A stretch of DNA of 64,000 nucleotides. Origin: Histomonas meleagridis (Eukaryota; Parabasalia; Tritrichomonadida; Dientamoebidae). The DNA is taken from positions 2,215,501 through 2,279,500 of the forward strand of contig WSYJ01000186.1 in NCBI GenBank assembly GCA_020186115.1, in the 5' to 3' direction. Each line of letters begins with the position of its first letter. Position 1 is the first letter of the stretch. The position numbers were made by a program, and so were the translations under genes. The notes beneath the pieces were generated by a model that made no database searches, was not told where the DNA came from, and was given only the letters and a program-made list of their open reading frames with translations. Positions 1 to 10,754 of this stretch are shown one piece after another.

Positions 1-358
1 TCGGTTATTTTTTAAATATTATTAAAGAAGAAACCAGATAATTTTTAGATCGTATTTAATTATCATGTTTTACATATGATTGGAATATGCTTTTAGTTAT
101 TAATCAATTTTTTATTAATTTTCTTTTACTGTTTCCATTTTCTGTATTTGGCAAATATCGCCGATACGTGTAAAAAATAAATTACAGAAAAAATGAAAAC
201 GAAATTTTTTTGCTGACAGAAATTAAAACCGCTACGATAGATTTCATCAATTGATTTGAAAGTAATTTTCGGTTAAAGTTTCAACTTTTACTAGTAATTT
301 ATTGCAAAAGTGTCGCTTAAGTTCAAAGCACAAAGAAAAAGTGAACAACTAAAAGCTA
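1..358. other. AT-rich upstream region of the Raptor-like gene
   Basis: No gene is visible. The stretch is AT-rich with scattered T-runs. An AAAACCGCT box lies near 228-236 and a CGGTTAAAG box near 270, both resembling the Myb-type boxes found before other genes in this window. It probably holds the promoter of the gene starting at 359. Confidence 0.4.
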
Positions 359-3300
359 ATGTCCAACACATCATCCTACTCATACTCTTCAGATGATGAA
401 TGTGTTGGGTATCAACAAAAAAGTGGACGATATTTTGGTGGTTCTATGATTCCTCGAACGTCTGGTATAGAACGTACATATAATTCATTAGGCTCAGATC
501 AATCCGAAGAAGATAATTATGAGTCATTTCCACTTTCGGATTGCCTTTCAAATAACAGCCCAATTTATCTCGATTTTTTATCTCGACAAAAAGGCGGGCC
601 AACACAATTATATCTTCCCCCTGAGATATTTGAAGAAGATCTCGAGATACCTGAAGTCATCAGTAGTACAATCGAAAAGGCAATTGTCCATTTACTTGAT
701 CTTCCAGTTCTTGTTGGTGAACGGAAAAAAAAATTATCTCATTTCATACATAGTTGGTGTGACATTTCATCCATTACAAGTGTTGAAGCTAAACGCGTTA
801 TAACGGAATTTTTTACACAACAATATGCAAATCTTGAAACAAAATCCTGGTCAATCAAGCCAGAAATCTCATGGGCGAAGTCATACAACGGGCGAATCTT
901 TCGTAAAAACACACAAATTCTCAGTCACTCAGCAAGTATTCGAATATTCCATTATATCGGATTAGGATTTCCTCCACCAAAAGACGGCAAAATATGGCTC
1001 AACGACACGTCATACTCCAAGCAATCGTGGACGAACTTACAAGATCTTATATTAACGCCACCATGTTTACTCATTTTTGATTGCGATAAATCATCAGTTC
1101 TCAAACCATATCTTCAAGACACGTCAATCCATAGTATAGACATCTGTATGAATCCTAGTAATTCCATTTTTTCGACACCGTTTGCCCTATTTTCATGTTC
1201 TCAAAATGAGCAATTACATATTCCTTCTAATTTGCCGCAAAACTTTTTCACGTGCATATTACTTACGCCCGAACGTTCATATTGTTCGATTATGAATTTT
1301 CATTCCACTTCGTCGTCATTATTTGAAACGTTGTTAGATATATTTACCGAGACAATTGCATTAGATTCATTAACCACCGAAATCTTTTATAAGTTATTTC
1401 GATCTAATTCACTTGTAGCAGTGATCTGGCGACGATTTTTACTTGCGCAACGCTTAATGAAAACGTTTGGATTACATGTCCAATCAATACCAGACTTACC
1501 AGATATGAGTGACCATCATTTATGGCAACAATTTGATTATTCGTTAAAGTTTTCGATTAGTTCCAATCCGATAATTCATTTAACGAAATTATATCAAAAT
1601 TATTTCGAATGTGTACTTTATCCGCCACGATATGTCTGTGCTTTTATTAGCGAATTATTAACGACAGATATGAAGTTAGAAATCTTAGGGAAAATCGCCG
1701 AATTTATGAAACAATCTCCTTCAAATTGTCGGATAATGGGCGAGTTTTTGAACTTTAAAGTTATTGGCGATTTTAATTCTTATCGAGGTCAAACTAAAAG
1801 TATGCGCGATTGGTGTATAGTCATTAGTGGGTTATTATTAGTTGCGCCATCGATCACATCATTAATTAATTCGACTGTTTCATTCCAAGATTTATTGAAA
1901 ATAGCAATTGATGATAATTATGATGAACAATGTCGTTATTTATTAATGTCTATATTTGTTTGTACTAAGTTAACAATGCAAAACATAAATTATTTCATAA
2001 CTACAAATCAAATAATTGAGAAATTATTAAAGAAATTATTTAAATCATCGGAAATAATACGTGAATGGTATATATTATTAATATATTCGACAATGTCTCG
2101 TTATAAAATAGAACCTGATTTAACTGGTAAATATAATTTACATGCATATTCAATGTTGTTATTATATGATAATAATAGATTTACTAGAACTATAACAGTA
2201 ATCATCTTAACTCAAATAATGTCAAATGGTTGGCCTGACTTTAATGAGAATTTAATGTTATGCGCTTTAAAGGCTGCAATTGATGGATCAAGTTTTGTTC
2301 GCTTTGCATTTTTATGTTGTGTTTCACGATATTTTAAAATTAATGGAATCAAATTTATAGATAATAATGAAGAAGAAGAAGAATTCGAAGATATTAATTA
2401 TATATTAAGAAAAGATCCAATTGATTTCGTTAATAATTGTCATAAGCCGAAACTTAAACATTTACTTTTATTAATGGAAAAAGATCCGAATTCGAAAGTA
2501 AAAGAAATCGCTCAACAAATATTAATTGATCCGAATAATATTAATGATGAAGTTAATCATACACAATTTGCATTACATGTATATAAATATGCACATTCAT
2601 CTTTGTTTTGTCAATCAAAGATTCATACAAAAATGAAACAAAGATATATTAATGTATTAATCGAAAACTCGAATTTGGATTTATTCGAAAATATAAATTT
2701 AACAAGTTCAAAGATTTCTTCAGTAAGTTTTGACCTTCAACATAATAATGTATGTATTAGTGATGACAAAGGTAATTTGTTTTGGGGAAATAACAAATGG
2801 AAAATTAATAATGGAATTACGAATGTAATACATTTACCAAATTTAATTGTATTAGCTGCATGTAATGATGGTAATATATATTTATATCAAAATAATGGTA
2901 AAAATTTAATTGAATCTTTTCGACCTTCAATTTCTTTACCAAATAATAATAACAAAACTTTAATTTGTGCAATTCCGAATACTTATATTACATTTATCAG
3001 TCAAGGATTTAATGAAATTTATGTTTGGGATATTGAAGCATTATTAATGATCGATTATATTAAAATTAATTCTGATTCAATTCCAATTTCTTTATATTAT
3101 TTCGACGGATTCATTTTCGTTGTACTTAATAATGGTATAATATTAAAAATCGATGTAAAAAGTTATAAAATTATCGATGAATCTGATTTCTTAATCAATA
3201 AAAATATAATTCGAATTGGTGAACATAAAAATAAATTATATACAGTGTTAAATTCTGGTGATATATATGTTTGGGATGATTTTAAGAACCCAATGAAATT

Positions 3301-3538
3301 AAATAAATCGATAATAGGTAACGCTGATGACGTATTATTACATCCAATTTTGGACGTGGCATTGAAATCAGTTGGAAACAAAGTGTATTTGGTGGAACTA
3401 AATAATAATAAAGAAAACGAAATGAAATATGATAATCATACCTGTACCTGCTTTACTTTTGACGGAAATAGATGTTTGGCAGCACTTGGTTATGATGATG
3501 GAAACGTTGCAGTGTGGAGTATACCTTCTTTTGTGTAA
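359..3538 (+). CDS. Raptor-like TORC1 scaffold subunit
   Basis: The 1059-residue protein matches Raptor/KOG1, which binds TOR kinase and presents substrates. Residues about 165-320 align with the caspase-like Raptor N-terminal domain: IRIFHYIGLGFPPPKDG, KIWLN, LLIFDCD, then an LPQNFFTCILLTPER segment. Next comes the family stretch at about 345-400 (FYKLFRSNSLVAVIWRRFLLAQRLM, then LWQQFDYSL). The middle is helical and Armadillo-like (about 400-720), and the last 280 residues read as WD40 blades (VWDIEALLM, YVWDDF, VAVWSIP). The residue aligned with the family's caspase His is Leu202, while the Cys (242) is kept. The acidic, Ser-rich first 60 residues look disordered. The ATG at 359 follows a short leader, and the gene ends TAAATAAAT. 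Identity is inferred from motif order; the exact WD40 count is uncertain. Confidence 0.8.
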   Translation: MSNTSSYSYSSDDECVGYQQKSGRYFGGSMIPRTSGIERTYNSLGSDQSEEDNYESFPLSDCLSNNSPIYLDFLSRQKGGPTQLYLPPEIFEEDLEIPEVISSTIEKAIVHLLDLPVLVGERKKKLSHFIHSWCDISSITSVEAKRVITEFFTQQYANLETKSWSIKPEISWAKSYNGRIFRKNTQILSHSASIRIFHYIGLGFPPPKDGKIWLNDTSYSKQSWTNLQDLILTPPCLLIFDCDKSSVLKPYLQDTSIHSIDICMNPSNSIFSTPFALFSCSQNEQLHIPSNLPQNFFTCILLTPERSYCSIMNFHSTSSSLFETLLDIFTETIALDSLTTEIFYKLFRSNSLVAVIWRRFLLAQRLMKTFGLHVQSIPDLPDMSDHHLWQQFDYSLKFSISSNPIIHLTKLYQNYFECVLYPPRYVCAFISELLTTDMKLEILGKIAEFMKQSPSNCRIMGEFLNFKVIGDFNSYRGQTKSMRDWCIVISGLLLVAPSITSLINSTVSFQDLLKIAIDDNYDEQCRYLLMSIFVCTKLTMQNINYFITTNQIIEKLLKKLFKSSEIIREWYILLIYSTMSRYKIEPDLTGKYNLHAYSMLLLYDNNRFTRTITVIILTQIMSNGWPDFNENLMLCALKAAIDGSSFVRFAFLCCVSRYFKINGIKFIDNNEEEEEFEDINYILRKDPIDFVNNCHKPKLKHLLLLMEKDPNSKVKEIAQQILIDPNNINDEVNHTQFALHVYKYAHSSLFCQSKIHTKMKQRYINVLIENSNLDLFENINLTSSKISSVSFDLQHNNVCISDDKGNLFWGNNKWKINNGITNVIHLPNLIVLAACNDGNIYLYQNNGKNLIESFRPSISLPNNNNKTLICAIPNTYITFISQGFNEIYVWDIEALLMIDYIKINSDSIPISLYYFDGFIFVVLNNGIILKIDVKSYKIIDESDFLINKNIIRIGEHKNKLYTVLNSGDIYVWDDFKNPMKLNKSIIGNADDVLLHPILDVALKSVGNKVYLVELNNNKENEMKYDNHTCTCFTFDGNRCLAALGYDDGNVAVWSIPSFV

Positions 3539-3645
3539 ATAAATTTATTTTAAATTTTTGATTTTTTGATGTGTTTCGTTTTCAATCAAAAATAATCGTT
3601 TTCAACACAAATAATTAACGAATAAATTTCCGATTTTCTTTGCAA

Positions 3646-6318
3646 ATGAATCAAAATGATTTTGATTCATCCATAGAGAAAATAAGAGATATACCATACA
3701 CTTCAATAGAAGATACAATTTTACATAGTAGAAAAAAATTAATTTATCCTCGTGAAATTATTCCAAGAAAACAACCAAAAACTTCAGGATCATACCATTC
3801 GTTATTTATGAATTTTGGGTCTTCTTATGATATCTCACATCTTAGAGATTCTAAATCAAAACCTAAAGATGATTTTACAATTAATCAATCCTTAGAAAAC
3901 CCAAATTTTATTAATATTTTTCAACCATCAGGAAAACGCTGGGTTTCAAAGCGTCGAGTTACATCTTTAGAATTAAAAAATAAATTATCAAATTTAAAAA
4001 CATTTAATCCCAAAGAGATTCACTCAGATAAACTTGAAGTCATTGATTCCAAAACTAGATCTATATTAAATGAGTTACCTACATATCAACAAACACTTGA
4101 TGAATTTATCACAAAAGATAATGAAATATCACCAGAGCGTTCATCATTACTTAATAGAGTTTCCTCATTCTATAAACAAATTTCTAATGAAATAACATCT
4201 GTAGAAACCAAATATCAACCTCAAATTTCAGAATTTAATTCATTACTTGAAACACAATTAAAAAGAAAACATTCGCTAAAACAAAACAGAGATAAAATAC
4301 TATTAGAAATCGACCAACTAAACAAATCAATTAAGGATTTAACTAAAAGAGTCGAAGAAATGAAACAAAAATGTTCTGATTCAGAATTACAATTTCGTGA
4401 AGCAACAAATGAAAAAGCATTTTTACGTAATAATTCGAAAGCAAATCAAAAGGAACTTGATGAACTTGACGAAGAAATCCAAAATAAGAAGCAACAAAAG
4501 AAATTTATTCAACAATTAATTGATTCGTTATCAAAAGACATTGAAGAAAAAATGAATAACTTAAATAAAATAGAGCAAGAAATAAAAGAAATACAACAAA
4601 GCAACAATGAAATCAAAAATCTCTTAAACAAAACTAAAGAAGAAACAAATGAACAAAAGAAAAACCTCCAAAAATACAAAAAGTTAATTCAATCAAAAAG
4701 TTCGATCGAAATTCAATGTAATTTAATACAAACCGACGAAATTGAATTAACCAAAACAATTGAGAACTTTACGCAGACCAAAAGTGACATGCGATCGATT
4801 CAAAACTTATTTAATCTCAAAAATGATGAACCGATAATAATTAATAATCTTCAAGAACTAAATTTAATATATCAAACTATATCACGTAATAATAATAAAT
4901 TTGATCATAGTTTAGATTCAATATCAAAATCATATCAAGGTAATTTTCACATAAACAAACAAAACAAAGAACAAATTAAATTATATTCACAATATCTAAT
5001 GAACAAAATTATGCAAAATTCACTTCAATCCAAAAAATATAATGAGAAATCAACTCAAACAGAAACAAATGATTTTATACAACTTAAACCAACTAAAATC
5101 GAAACCAAAAAAGAAAAACTTCAAATTAAATCGCCGAAAAATTTACGCCAATACATTAATCACTCACGTTTCATCACATTATTAACAACAGATTACTCAA
5201 CGCGTAAGCCGCGTTCATTTGATTGGCTCATACATTCTATCCGTAATATCTTTGACGAAAAGACAATTGATGACAAATCCACTGACAATAAAATAATGGA
5301 ATTACCCGAATACTTATTAAAATGGGCTTTTCGCCAATTTGGTAAACCTGACTTAATACAAAAAGGATGTTGGGACATATACATTACATCGCATTATTAT
5401 ATGAAATCATTTTTAGAAGTTAATTTGTTTGTTAAATTTTTGGATGAGATTTATAATGTGAAACAATTGACTTTCTTCTTGAACGCAAGGAAATATTTAC
5501 TTGAAAGAGGTATATCTATACCTATACAACATGTGGAATTCGATTCGTATTTCGTTGATACATTTTTAACAGTTTCACAAGTTTTTGAGTTTTTTAAATG
5601 TTTTTTCCCCAAAATGAAATCGGAATTAATAAATATATTAACGAAAAGATGTGAATTATATGTCGATAAACGAAATGAATTTGCAAATATTAAAATGATG
5701 AAAGTGATTGAAATCGCGTTAAACCAAAAAATCGAAACGAAAATATTAAAATTACGAAAATTATTTTCATTTTATAATATAATTCCGAAAATGAATTTCG
5801 ACGAATTTCGAATATTTGTTAAGAAATTAATTAATAATATTAATGAAAATGAAATCGATTCATTATATCAAAGTAGTAAAACACCAAATAATTTAAGAAT
5901 CGATTTAACATCTGAAAGATTCGTTGAGATTTATAATTCGAATTCGGAATTAATTCCGTTAAATATTAATAAGAAGAATTTCGATTGTAATGAATTCGCT
6001 AAATATTCGAAAATTTATGAAATCGTTTTAATTAAAGAACAACAAAACGAAAAATTTTTAATGGAATTCATTGATAAATTAGAAAAAGAATTTAATGATA
6101 AAAAATTGAAATGTTTCATCGATGAAATTATTAATGATTTGTTTAATATGTTATTGGCGAAGTTCTCTTTCGACGGAATTTTGTTCTATCAAATGTATCA
6201 TAAGTTGTTACAATCGCTGATTAATATATCATTGAAAATAAATTTGCCTGAAAAGGAAATTATCTTGAAGCAAATTAATGGCTTTCATAATTTGTTGGTT
6301 GAAAAGTTGAAAAAATAA
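3646..6318 (+). CDS. Coiled-coil protein of unknown function
   Basis: The first ATG in frame is 3646 (MNQNDFDSS); the frame opens two codons earlier with TTG. The 890-residue product has a basic N-terminal region, a long heptad-rich coiled coil (about 170-355, full of E/K/Q/N), a Gln/Ser linker containing STQTET, and an alpha-helical C-terminal half (about 500-890) with conserved-looking patches such as RSFDWLIHSIRNIF and LEVNLFVKFLDEIYNVKQL. No signal peptide or membrane segment is seen. The architecture would suit a cytoskeletal or axonemal protein, but I do not recognise a named family. It lies 107 bases after the Raptor-like gene on the same strand. Confidence 0.75.
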   Translation: MNQNDFDSSIEKIRDIPYTSIEDTILHSRKKLIYPREIIPRKQPKTSGSYHSLFMNFGSSYDISHLRDSKSKPKDDFTINQSLENPNFINIFQPSGKRWVSKRRVTSLELKNKLSNLKTFNPKEIHSDKLEVIDSKTRSILNELPTYQQTLDEFITKDNEISPERSSLLNRVSSFYKQISNEITSVETKYQPQISEFNSLLETQLKRKHSLKQNRDKILLEIDQLNKSIKDLTKRVEEMKQKCSDSELQFREATNEKAFLRNNSKANQKELDELDEEIQNKKQQKKFIQQLIDSLSKDIEEKMNNLNKIEQEIKEIQQSNNEIKNLLNKTKEETNEQKKNLQKYKKLIQSKSSIEIQCNLIQTDEIELTKTIENFTQTKSDMRSIQNLFNLKNDEPIIINNLQELNLIYQTISRNNNKFDHSLDSISKSYQGNFHINKQNKEQIKLYSQYLMNKIMQNSLQSKKYNEKSTQTETNDFIQLKPTKIETKKEKLQIKSPKNLRQYINHSRFITLLTTDYSTRKPRSFDWLIHSIRNIFDEKTIDDKSTDNKIMELPEYLLKWAFRQFGKPDLIQKGCWDIYITSHYYMKSFLEVNLFVKFLDEIYNVKQLTFFLNARKYLLERGISIPIQHVEFDSYFVDTFLTVSQVFEFFKCFFPKMKSELINILTKRCELYVDKRNEFANIKMMKVIEIALNQKIETKILKLRKLFSFYNIIPKMNFDEFRIFVKKLINNINENEIDSLYQSSKTPNNLRIDLTSERFVEIYNSNSELIPLNINKKNFDCNEFAKYSKIYEIVLIKEQQNEKFLMEFIDKLEKEFNDKKLKCFIDEIINDLFNMLLAKFSFDGILFYQMYHKLLQSLINISLKINLPEKEIILKQINGFHNLLVEKLKK

Positions 6319-6412
6319 ATTTTATGAAAATAACAAAACAAATTAATTTTTAATTATTATGTTAGTAAAAATTGATAAAAAAATTTTTGTTAGAAAAAAA
6401 GAAAAAATTTAT

Positions 6413-6483
6413 TCCGATACGGGGAGTCGAACCCCGCTCCCGTGGATGAAAACCACATATCCTAACCGATGAACGATATCGGA
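6413..6483 (-). tRNA. tRNA-Glu (anticodon TTC)
   Basis: The reverse complement folds as a 71-nt cloverleaf. The acceptor stem is TCCGATA/TATCGGA (7 bp), the D-loop contains ATCGGTTA, the anticodon loop is TTTTCAT with anticodon TTC, and the T arm is CGGGG-TTCGACT-CCCCG. No intron is present and CCA is not encoded. It lies between two convergent protein genes in the 341-base gap 6319-6659. Confidence 0.96.
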
Positions 6484-6659
6484 ATTCATTTAATAGTTTT
6501 GATTTTCATATAAAATTTAATTAAAATCGAATAAATGAATGAAAAAATAAGATGATTTATATTCAAAAACTGTATTGTTTGGGAAATTTTTATGCAGCCA
6601 CTTTAAAATTTGAAAATGATGTTAATCTTTGTAAAGAAAAAGATAATACAAAATATATT

Positions 6660-8003
6660 TTACAAACAATTTCTGTTTTCTAATTCATTTATAGCTTGCA
6701 AATAAAAGTAATCCGGGATATGTATAGTTTCCAAATATTCCAAAAATTCTTCTTTTTTCACTTTCATTTTCTTTCGAATAAATTCCACGCATATTAACAC
6801 TTCGATTCTTGTGAAATCCATTTCATCAGTTTCATAAATTATTTTCCAAAACATTTTCTTCCCAATTTCGTTTCCTTTCATCAATTCATTTCTATAGTTC
6901 AAACAGAATTTCTTTTGTTGCTCAGATTTCACGTAACCATTTTCTTGTACAAACTTTACGAATTCGTTCCATTGCATTTTTCTTGAAGGCAATGAAGAAG
7001 AATCTGTTTTTGCTTTTTTAGAAGATATTTCCCAATTCGAATGTCTTCTTCCTTTTGATTTTCCAGGTCCTATTGTCGCAATCCTTTCGCAATCACTTTC
7101 CAATAATTCTAATTGTCGTTGAAACGCCGCTTTCGATTCGAATGTTTTTTTAATATATTTCTCTCGATCAGAAATAATTTTTTGGTTTTGAAGTTCTTTT
7201 TCGATTATCGGCTTTTGTAATTGACTTTTCCACGCGTTTAAATGATTAACTTCTTCGCGTGTGAATGGAACTTTATGTTTGGTCCAAATTATATCATATT
7301 TACTGGAATCAATGAGCATAGATGGATATTCTGTTTCGATCTTGTCGGAATTATTCTCTTCGGAGTCAATTGTAAGTGATCGATCAGAATTTTCTGGATT
7401 TTCAAGACCATTTAGAGGGAAATCATCTTCATTATCAATGTTAGTAAATGGCGTTCCGCTTTGAAATACTCTTTTGATTTGTTTATGAATAAGATCTGTA
7501 CTTGGAACATATGATGAACTTCGTTTCGTACGTGGTTGAACAATGGGTTTGGGTTGACAGGTTTTAGGACGTACTGATTTAATGTGAATTTTGCCGATGG
7601 AATCAATAATGTCATCTGATTGAATATTCCCAAAGATTCCTGTTTTTTGAAATCTCGTGGAATTACTGGTCCTTGATCGCACAGGCTTTGGATTTGTTTC
7701 TGTCTGTGGGAATATGTATGTTATTTGATCATTTGCTAGATTATTTACATTATCATTTAATTCATCTTCGATTGATTTTGCTCGTTTATCTAAAGCTGCC
7801 ATTTTTTCATAAAGCTGGTTTATCTGGTTTTCAGACATTATTGGTAATCCTCTTTCAATGTTTTTTAATTTTCCACTTGATATCCACGCATGTTTCTCAA
7901 TTGGAACTGTAACACCTTGTTTTTGGTTAACAATTTTACGTGTAGTTTGATGGACTTTGATTGGCTTTGAATTATAGGGAATTGGATGTTTCAATCTTTC
8001 CAT
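6660..8003 (-). CDS. Hypothetical protein, mostly disordered with helical C-terminus
   Basis: This 447-residue reading frame starts at ATG 8003 and ends with TAA followed by AA. The N-terminal 280 residues are polar and low in hydrophobics, with a short helical segment (about 55-90, LYEKMAALDKRAKSIEDEL). A Lys/Glu-rich helix follows (about 255-300). The C-terminal 110 residues (MQWNEFVKFVQENGYV, then FIRKKMKVKKEEFLEYLE) look folded and helical. No catalytic motif or membrane segment is seen. I do not recognise the family. Codon use and frame length support a real gene. Confidence 0.65.
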   Translation of the reverse strand: MERLKHPIPYNSKPIKVHQTTRKIVNQKQGVTVPIEKHAWISSGKLKNIERGLPIMSENQINQLYEKMAALDKRAKSIEDELNDNVNNLANDQITYIFPQTETNPKPVRSRTSNSTRFQKTGIFGNIQSDDIIDSIGKIHIKSVRPKTCQPKPIVQPRTKRSSSYVPSTDLIHKQIKRVFQSGTPFTNIDNEDDFPLNGLENPENSDRSLTIDSEENNSDKIETEYPSMLIDSSKYDIIWTKHKVPFTREEVNHLNAWKSQLQKPIIEKELQNQKIISDREKYIKKTFESKAAFQRQLELLESDCERIATIGPGKSKGRRHSNWEISSKKAKTDSSSLPSRKMQWNEFVKFVQENGYVKSEQQKKFCLNYRNELMKGNEIGKKMFWKIIYETDEMDFTRIEVLICVEFIRKKMKVKKEEFLEYLETIHIPDYFYLQAINELENRNCL

Positions 8004-9510
8004 CTTTTGTACGTTTTTTGGTGGCCGTTTACAACGATAGAAAAATAGATGATAATGTAAAAGATCATTATATGTGCAATTTTGGTATCGCCTTACTTTG
8101 GGTGATTGGTTTGATCATTTGCTTTCGCAACACTGGTAATTCTGAATATTTTTTTTATTTAAATTGTCACACCTTAAATTTGATTGTCATGTTTCATTAT
8201 GCACTCCACCAACTAAATTATTATTTACATTATTACCTTTGTCAATTTCATTTTGCTGGCGTAAAAGTATAATGTTCATGTGGTTATCTGCATTCTTTAT
8301 TTTAGGAATAGTTGCACTGTGTTTTAATCCTGGTTTTTAAGACATTATTGTGTTAATATTTTTCTTTTGGTTTTTTTATCATTTATTTGTAATCGTAATA
8401 ATGATAATGAAATAATGGCACTGATGCACTTCTTTGCATATTTTTCACATCAAAATCAGACAAAATTGATATTAACCATGTTATATAGATTTCGATTTTA
8501 GAAGCTGAATTGTTTTGATCATGTCTATGATGCAAAGATTCGAATATAAATTGACTATGATATGCAATAATCTTTAGTTTAAATAAAGATATCAAAAAAT
8601 GTATCAATTGTTTCAGAAATTATTCTTAAAAAAAATTACAGTTTTATCATTTAAGAAATTATTTCATTTGTAATTATAGTTTTAACTTTATAATAACAAA
8701 AAGAAGGTAAACTATCAAATTAAAAAAAAAAAAAAAAGAAATTAATGGGTAATACACCAATGAATCTTATCAACAAATTCCAAATTTTCATATATTAATT
8801 CATTAAATCTAAAATCATTTGTATATATTTTGATGAATCACAATAAAATATTTTTGTAATATAATTAGAAAACTCAAAAACTTTTGTTAAATATATTTTA
8901 ATTATGATAATAATTTCAAATCAAAGCTATATTGACGAATTCCATATCTAAACTAATATCAGCACACAAAATGTGTAAAACAATTTTTGGCTATTTCGAT
9001 TTCGGTCTAACTGAAAGTGTATCAAATGTTAAAAATATTTAATAATATCAAATAATTCAAATGCTTTTGATATCATTTTTGTTGTAAGTTAAAAAATGAC
9101 TGAAATATTGAAGAAAAAGTTTTGAAATTTTGATTATCAAAATGATCAACAGAATATTTTATTATTGATTCTAATAAATCGATTGATAATTTATGTTCGT
9201 TGAATATGATTTTATACATTTGGAACTAATACAGAAAATGTTTTGGTTTCTATATTTACAAAATAATTTTCGCCTGATTTGATAGAAATAGGAGTTTGTT
9301 TTCTCCGAAGATAAACCCTATAAATTTTTTTCCTGATGAGTTAAAAAAAGAAATTCTTCATATTTAGATTCAAACAATGCTTCTTCCCAAAATTTGAATG
9401 AAATTATTCGTAGTTTGATTTCTAAAATATAATGATTTCAAAAAATATTTTATTTTTTATTTTGGTTGACGATAGCGCGAAACCACATTGGTTCGAAATT
9501 TTGTTGGACA

Positions 9511-9626
9511 TGATATTTTCAAAAATCCGTGTATAGAGAATTCAAAGCAGTAAATCGCATTGTTCTGAAAATCAAATATCGTTAATAGATTTTCCTATCG
9601 GCTGTACACGGATTTTTGGAATATCA
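9511..9626. repeat. Inverted repeat, 22-23 bp arms
   Basis: The arm at 9511-9533 (TGATATTTTCAAAAATCCGTGTA) is the reverse complement of 9605-9626 except for a 3-base patch with one indel. The 71-base spacer has no open frame. It could be a small hairpin transposon-like element (MITE), a structured RNA, or a paired binding site. It lies about 125 bases before the protease ATG. Confidence 0.6.
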
Positions 9627-9743
9627 GCATAACTATCAAATTTCATTAGAGTACATTTCCTCTCTCAATTTAAAACATTCGTCTTGCATTCTTTACCATT
9701 CGTAAAATAATTATAGACAAGAATAAAGACTAATTTTTTTAGC

Positions 9744-9752
9744 TTCACTATA
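9744..9752 (+). promoter_or_regulatory. Initiator-like element of the protease gene
   Basis: TTCACTATA abuts the ATG at 9753. It fits the trichomonad initiator (TCA followed by pyrimidine, then T or A), implying a leader of only a few bases. Similar TTCACTTT elements precede the ARF, cofilin and PNP genes here. Confidence 0.5.
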
Positions 9753-10694
9753 ATGTTCATCATACTTGTTACAAATATATTCTCATATTATCTTCCTTAT
9801 GAAGAAAAATCCTTTGTCAGTTGGATGAAATCAACAAATCAAATGTTTGTTGGAAAAGATTATGATATGCGTTTAGGTATTTGGATGTCAAATCGTCGTC
9901 TTGTTCAAGAGCATAACAAAGTTAGTTCATTCAAGCTTTGCATGAACAAATTTTCAGCACATACACCAATGGAATATAAGGCACTTCTTGGTTATATCCC
10001 TGAGGTTGTTACAAGAAAAGCATTGAAATCCAATTATAAGCCCGTTGATTCTATTGATTGGCGTACAAAGGGAGCTGTTAATTCAGTTAGAGATCAAGGA
10101 CAATGTGGTTCATGTTGGGCATTTTCCGCAATTCAAGGAGCAGAAAGCGCTTACTTCATTAAGTGTGGAACTCTTCATAAGTTTTCAGAGCAAAACTTAG
10201 TTGATTGCGTCAGCACATGTTTTGGATGTGATGGTGGTTTAATGACCTATGCACTTGATTATGTTATTAATAGCCAAAGTGGTAAATTTATGCTTGAAGA
10301 TGATTATCCATATGAGGAATTTCAAAACGCATGTAAATTCAATTCTTCATTAGCAACTGGCTCGATTTCAAGCTATGTTAGTATAGCTCAAGCTGATGAA
10401 GCAGACCTTCAAGCTAAGCTTTCAAACCACGGACCAGTTTGTTGTGGAATAGATGCCTCACTCGCAAGTTTTCAACTTTATAAAAGGGGAATTTATGATG
10501 ATCCACAATGTTCATCCACATTGCTTAACCATGGCGTTGGTTGCGTTGGATTTGGTGCTGAAGGAGATAAAAAGTATTGGATCATTCGAAATTCTTGGGG
10601 TACAACATGGGGTGAAGATGGTTATATTCGTATGATTAAGGATAAGAATAACCAGTGTGGTGTTGCCTCAGGAGCTATTGTACCAATTGCATAA
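9753..10694 (+). CDS. Papain-family cysteine protease (cathepsin L-like)
   Basis: The 313-residue product is a clan CA, family C1 preproenzyme. A short hydrophobic start (1-14) acts as signal peptide. The I29-type propeptide (about 15-90) precedes the mature domain, which begins near VDSIDWRTKGAVN. Catalytic residues are all present: oxyanion Gln116 and Cys121 in QGQCGSCWAF, His260 in LLNHGVGCVGFG, and Asn280 in WIIRNSWGTTWGEDGY. The GCDGG motif and paired cysteines for disulfides are there too. Length is normal for small protist enzymes. It probably acts in lysosomes or is secreted; trichomonads release many such enzymes. The start is set by an initiator-like TTCACTATA directly before the ATG. 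Confidence 0.97.
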   Translation: MFIILVTNIFSYYLPYEEKSFVSWMKSTNQMFVGKDYDMRLGIWMSNRRLVQEHNKVSSFKLCMNKFSAHTPMEYKALLGYIPEVVTRKALKSNYKPVDSIDWRTKGAVNSVRDQGQCGSCWAFSAIQGAESAYFIKCGTLHKFSEQNLVDCVSTCFGCDGGLMTYALDYVINSQSGKFMLEDDYPYEEFQNACKFNSSLATGSISSYVSIAQADEADLQAKLSNHGPVCCGIDASLASFQLYKRGIYDDPQCSSTLLNHGVGCVGFGAEGDKKYWIIRNSWGTTWGEDGYIRMIKDKNNQCGVASGAIVPIA

Positions 10695-10754
10695 CTAAAT
10701 GCTTTAGAGAGCAAATTAAGTTATTTCTTAGAAATGACCGTTTAGAAATTTTAT

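Larger units (their letters stand above)
8004..9752. other. Long intergenic stretch with possible decayed gene
   Basis: No intact gene is visible in about 1.75 kb. A poly-A run of 16 lies near 8720-8740. Around 9330-9420 on the plus strand short coding-like pieces broken by stops appear (for example FLPDELKKEILHI followed by a stop), suggesting a decayed gene. The 3' part holds the inverted repeat at 9511-9626 and the promoter of the protease gene. Confidence 0.35.
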
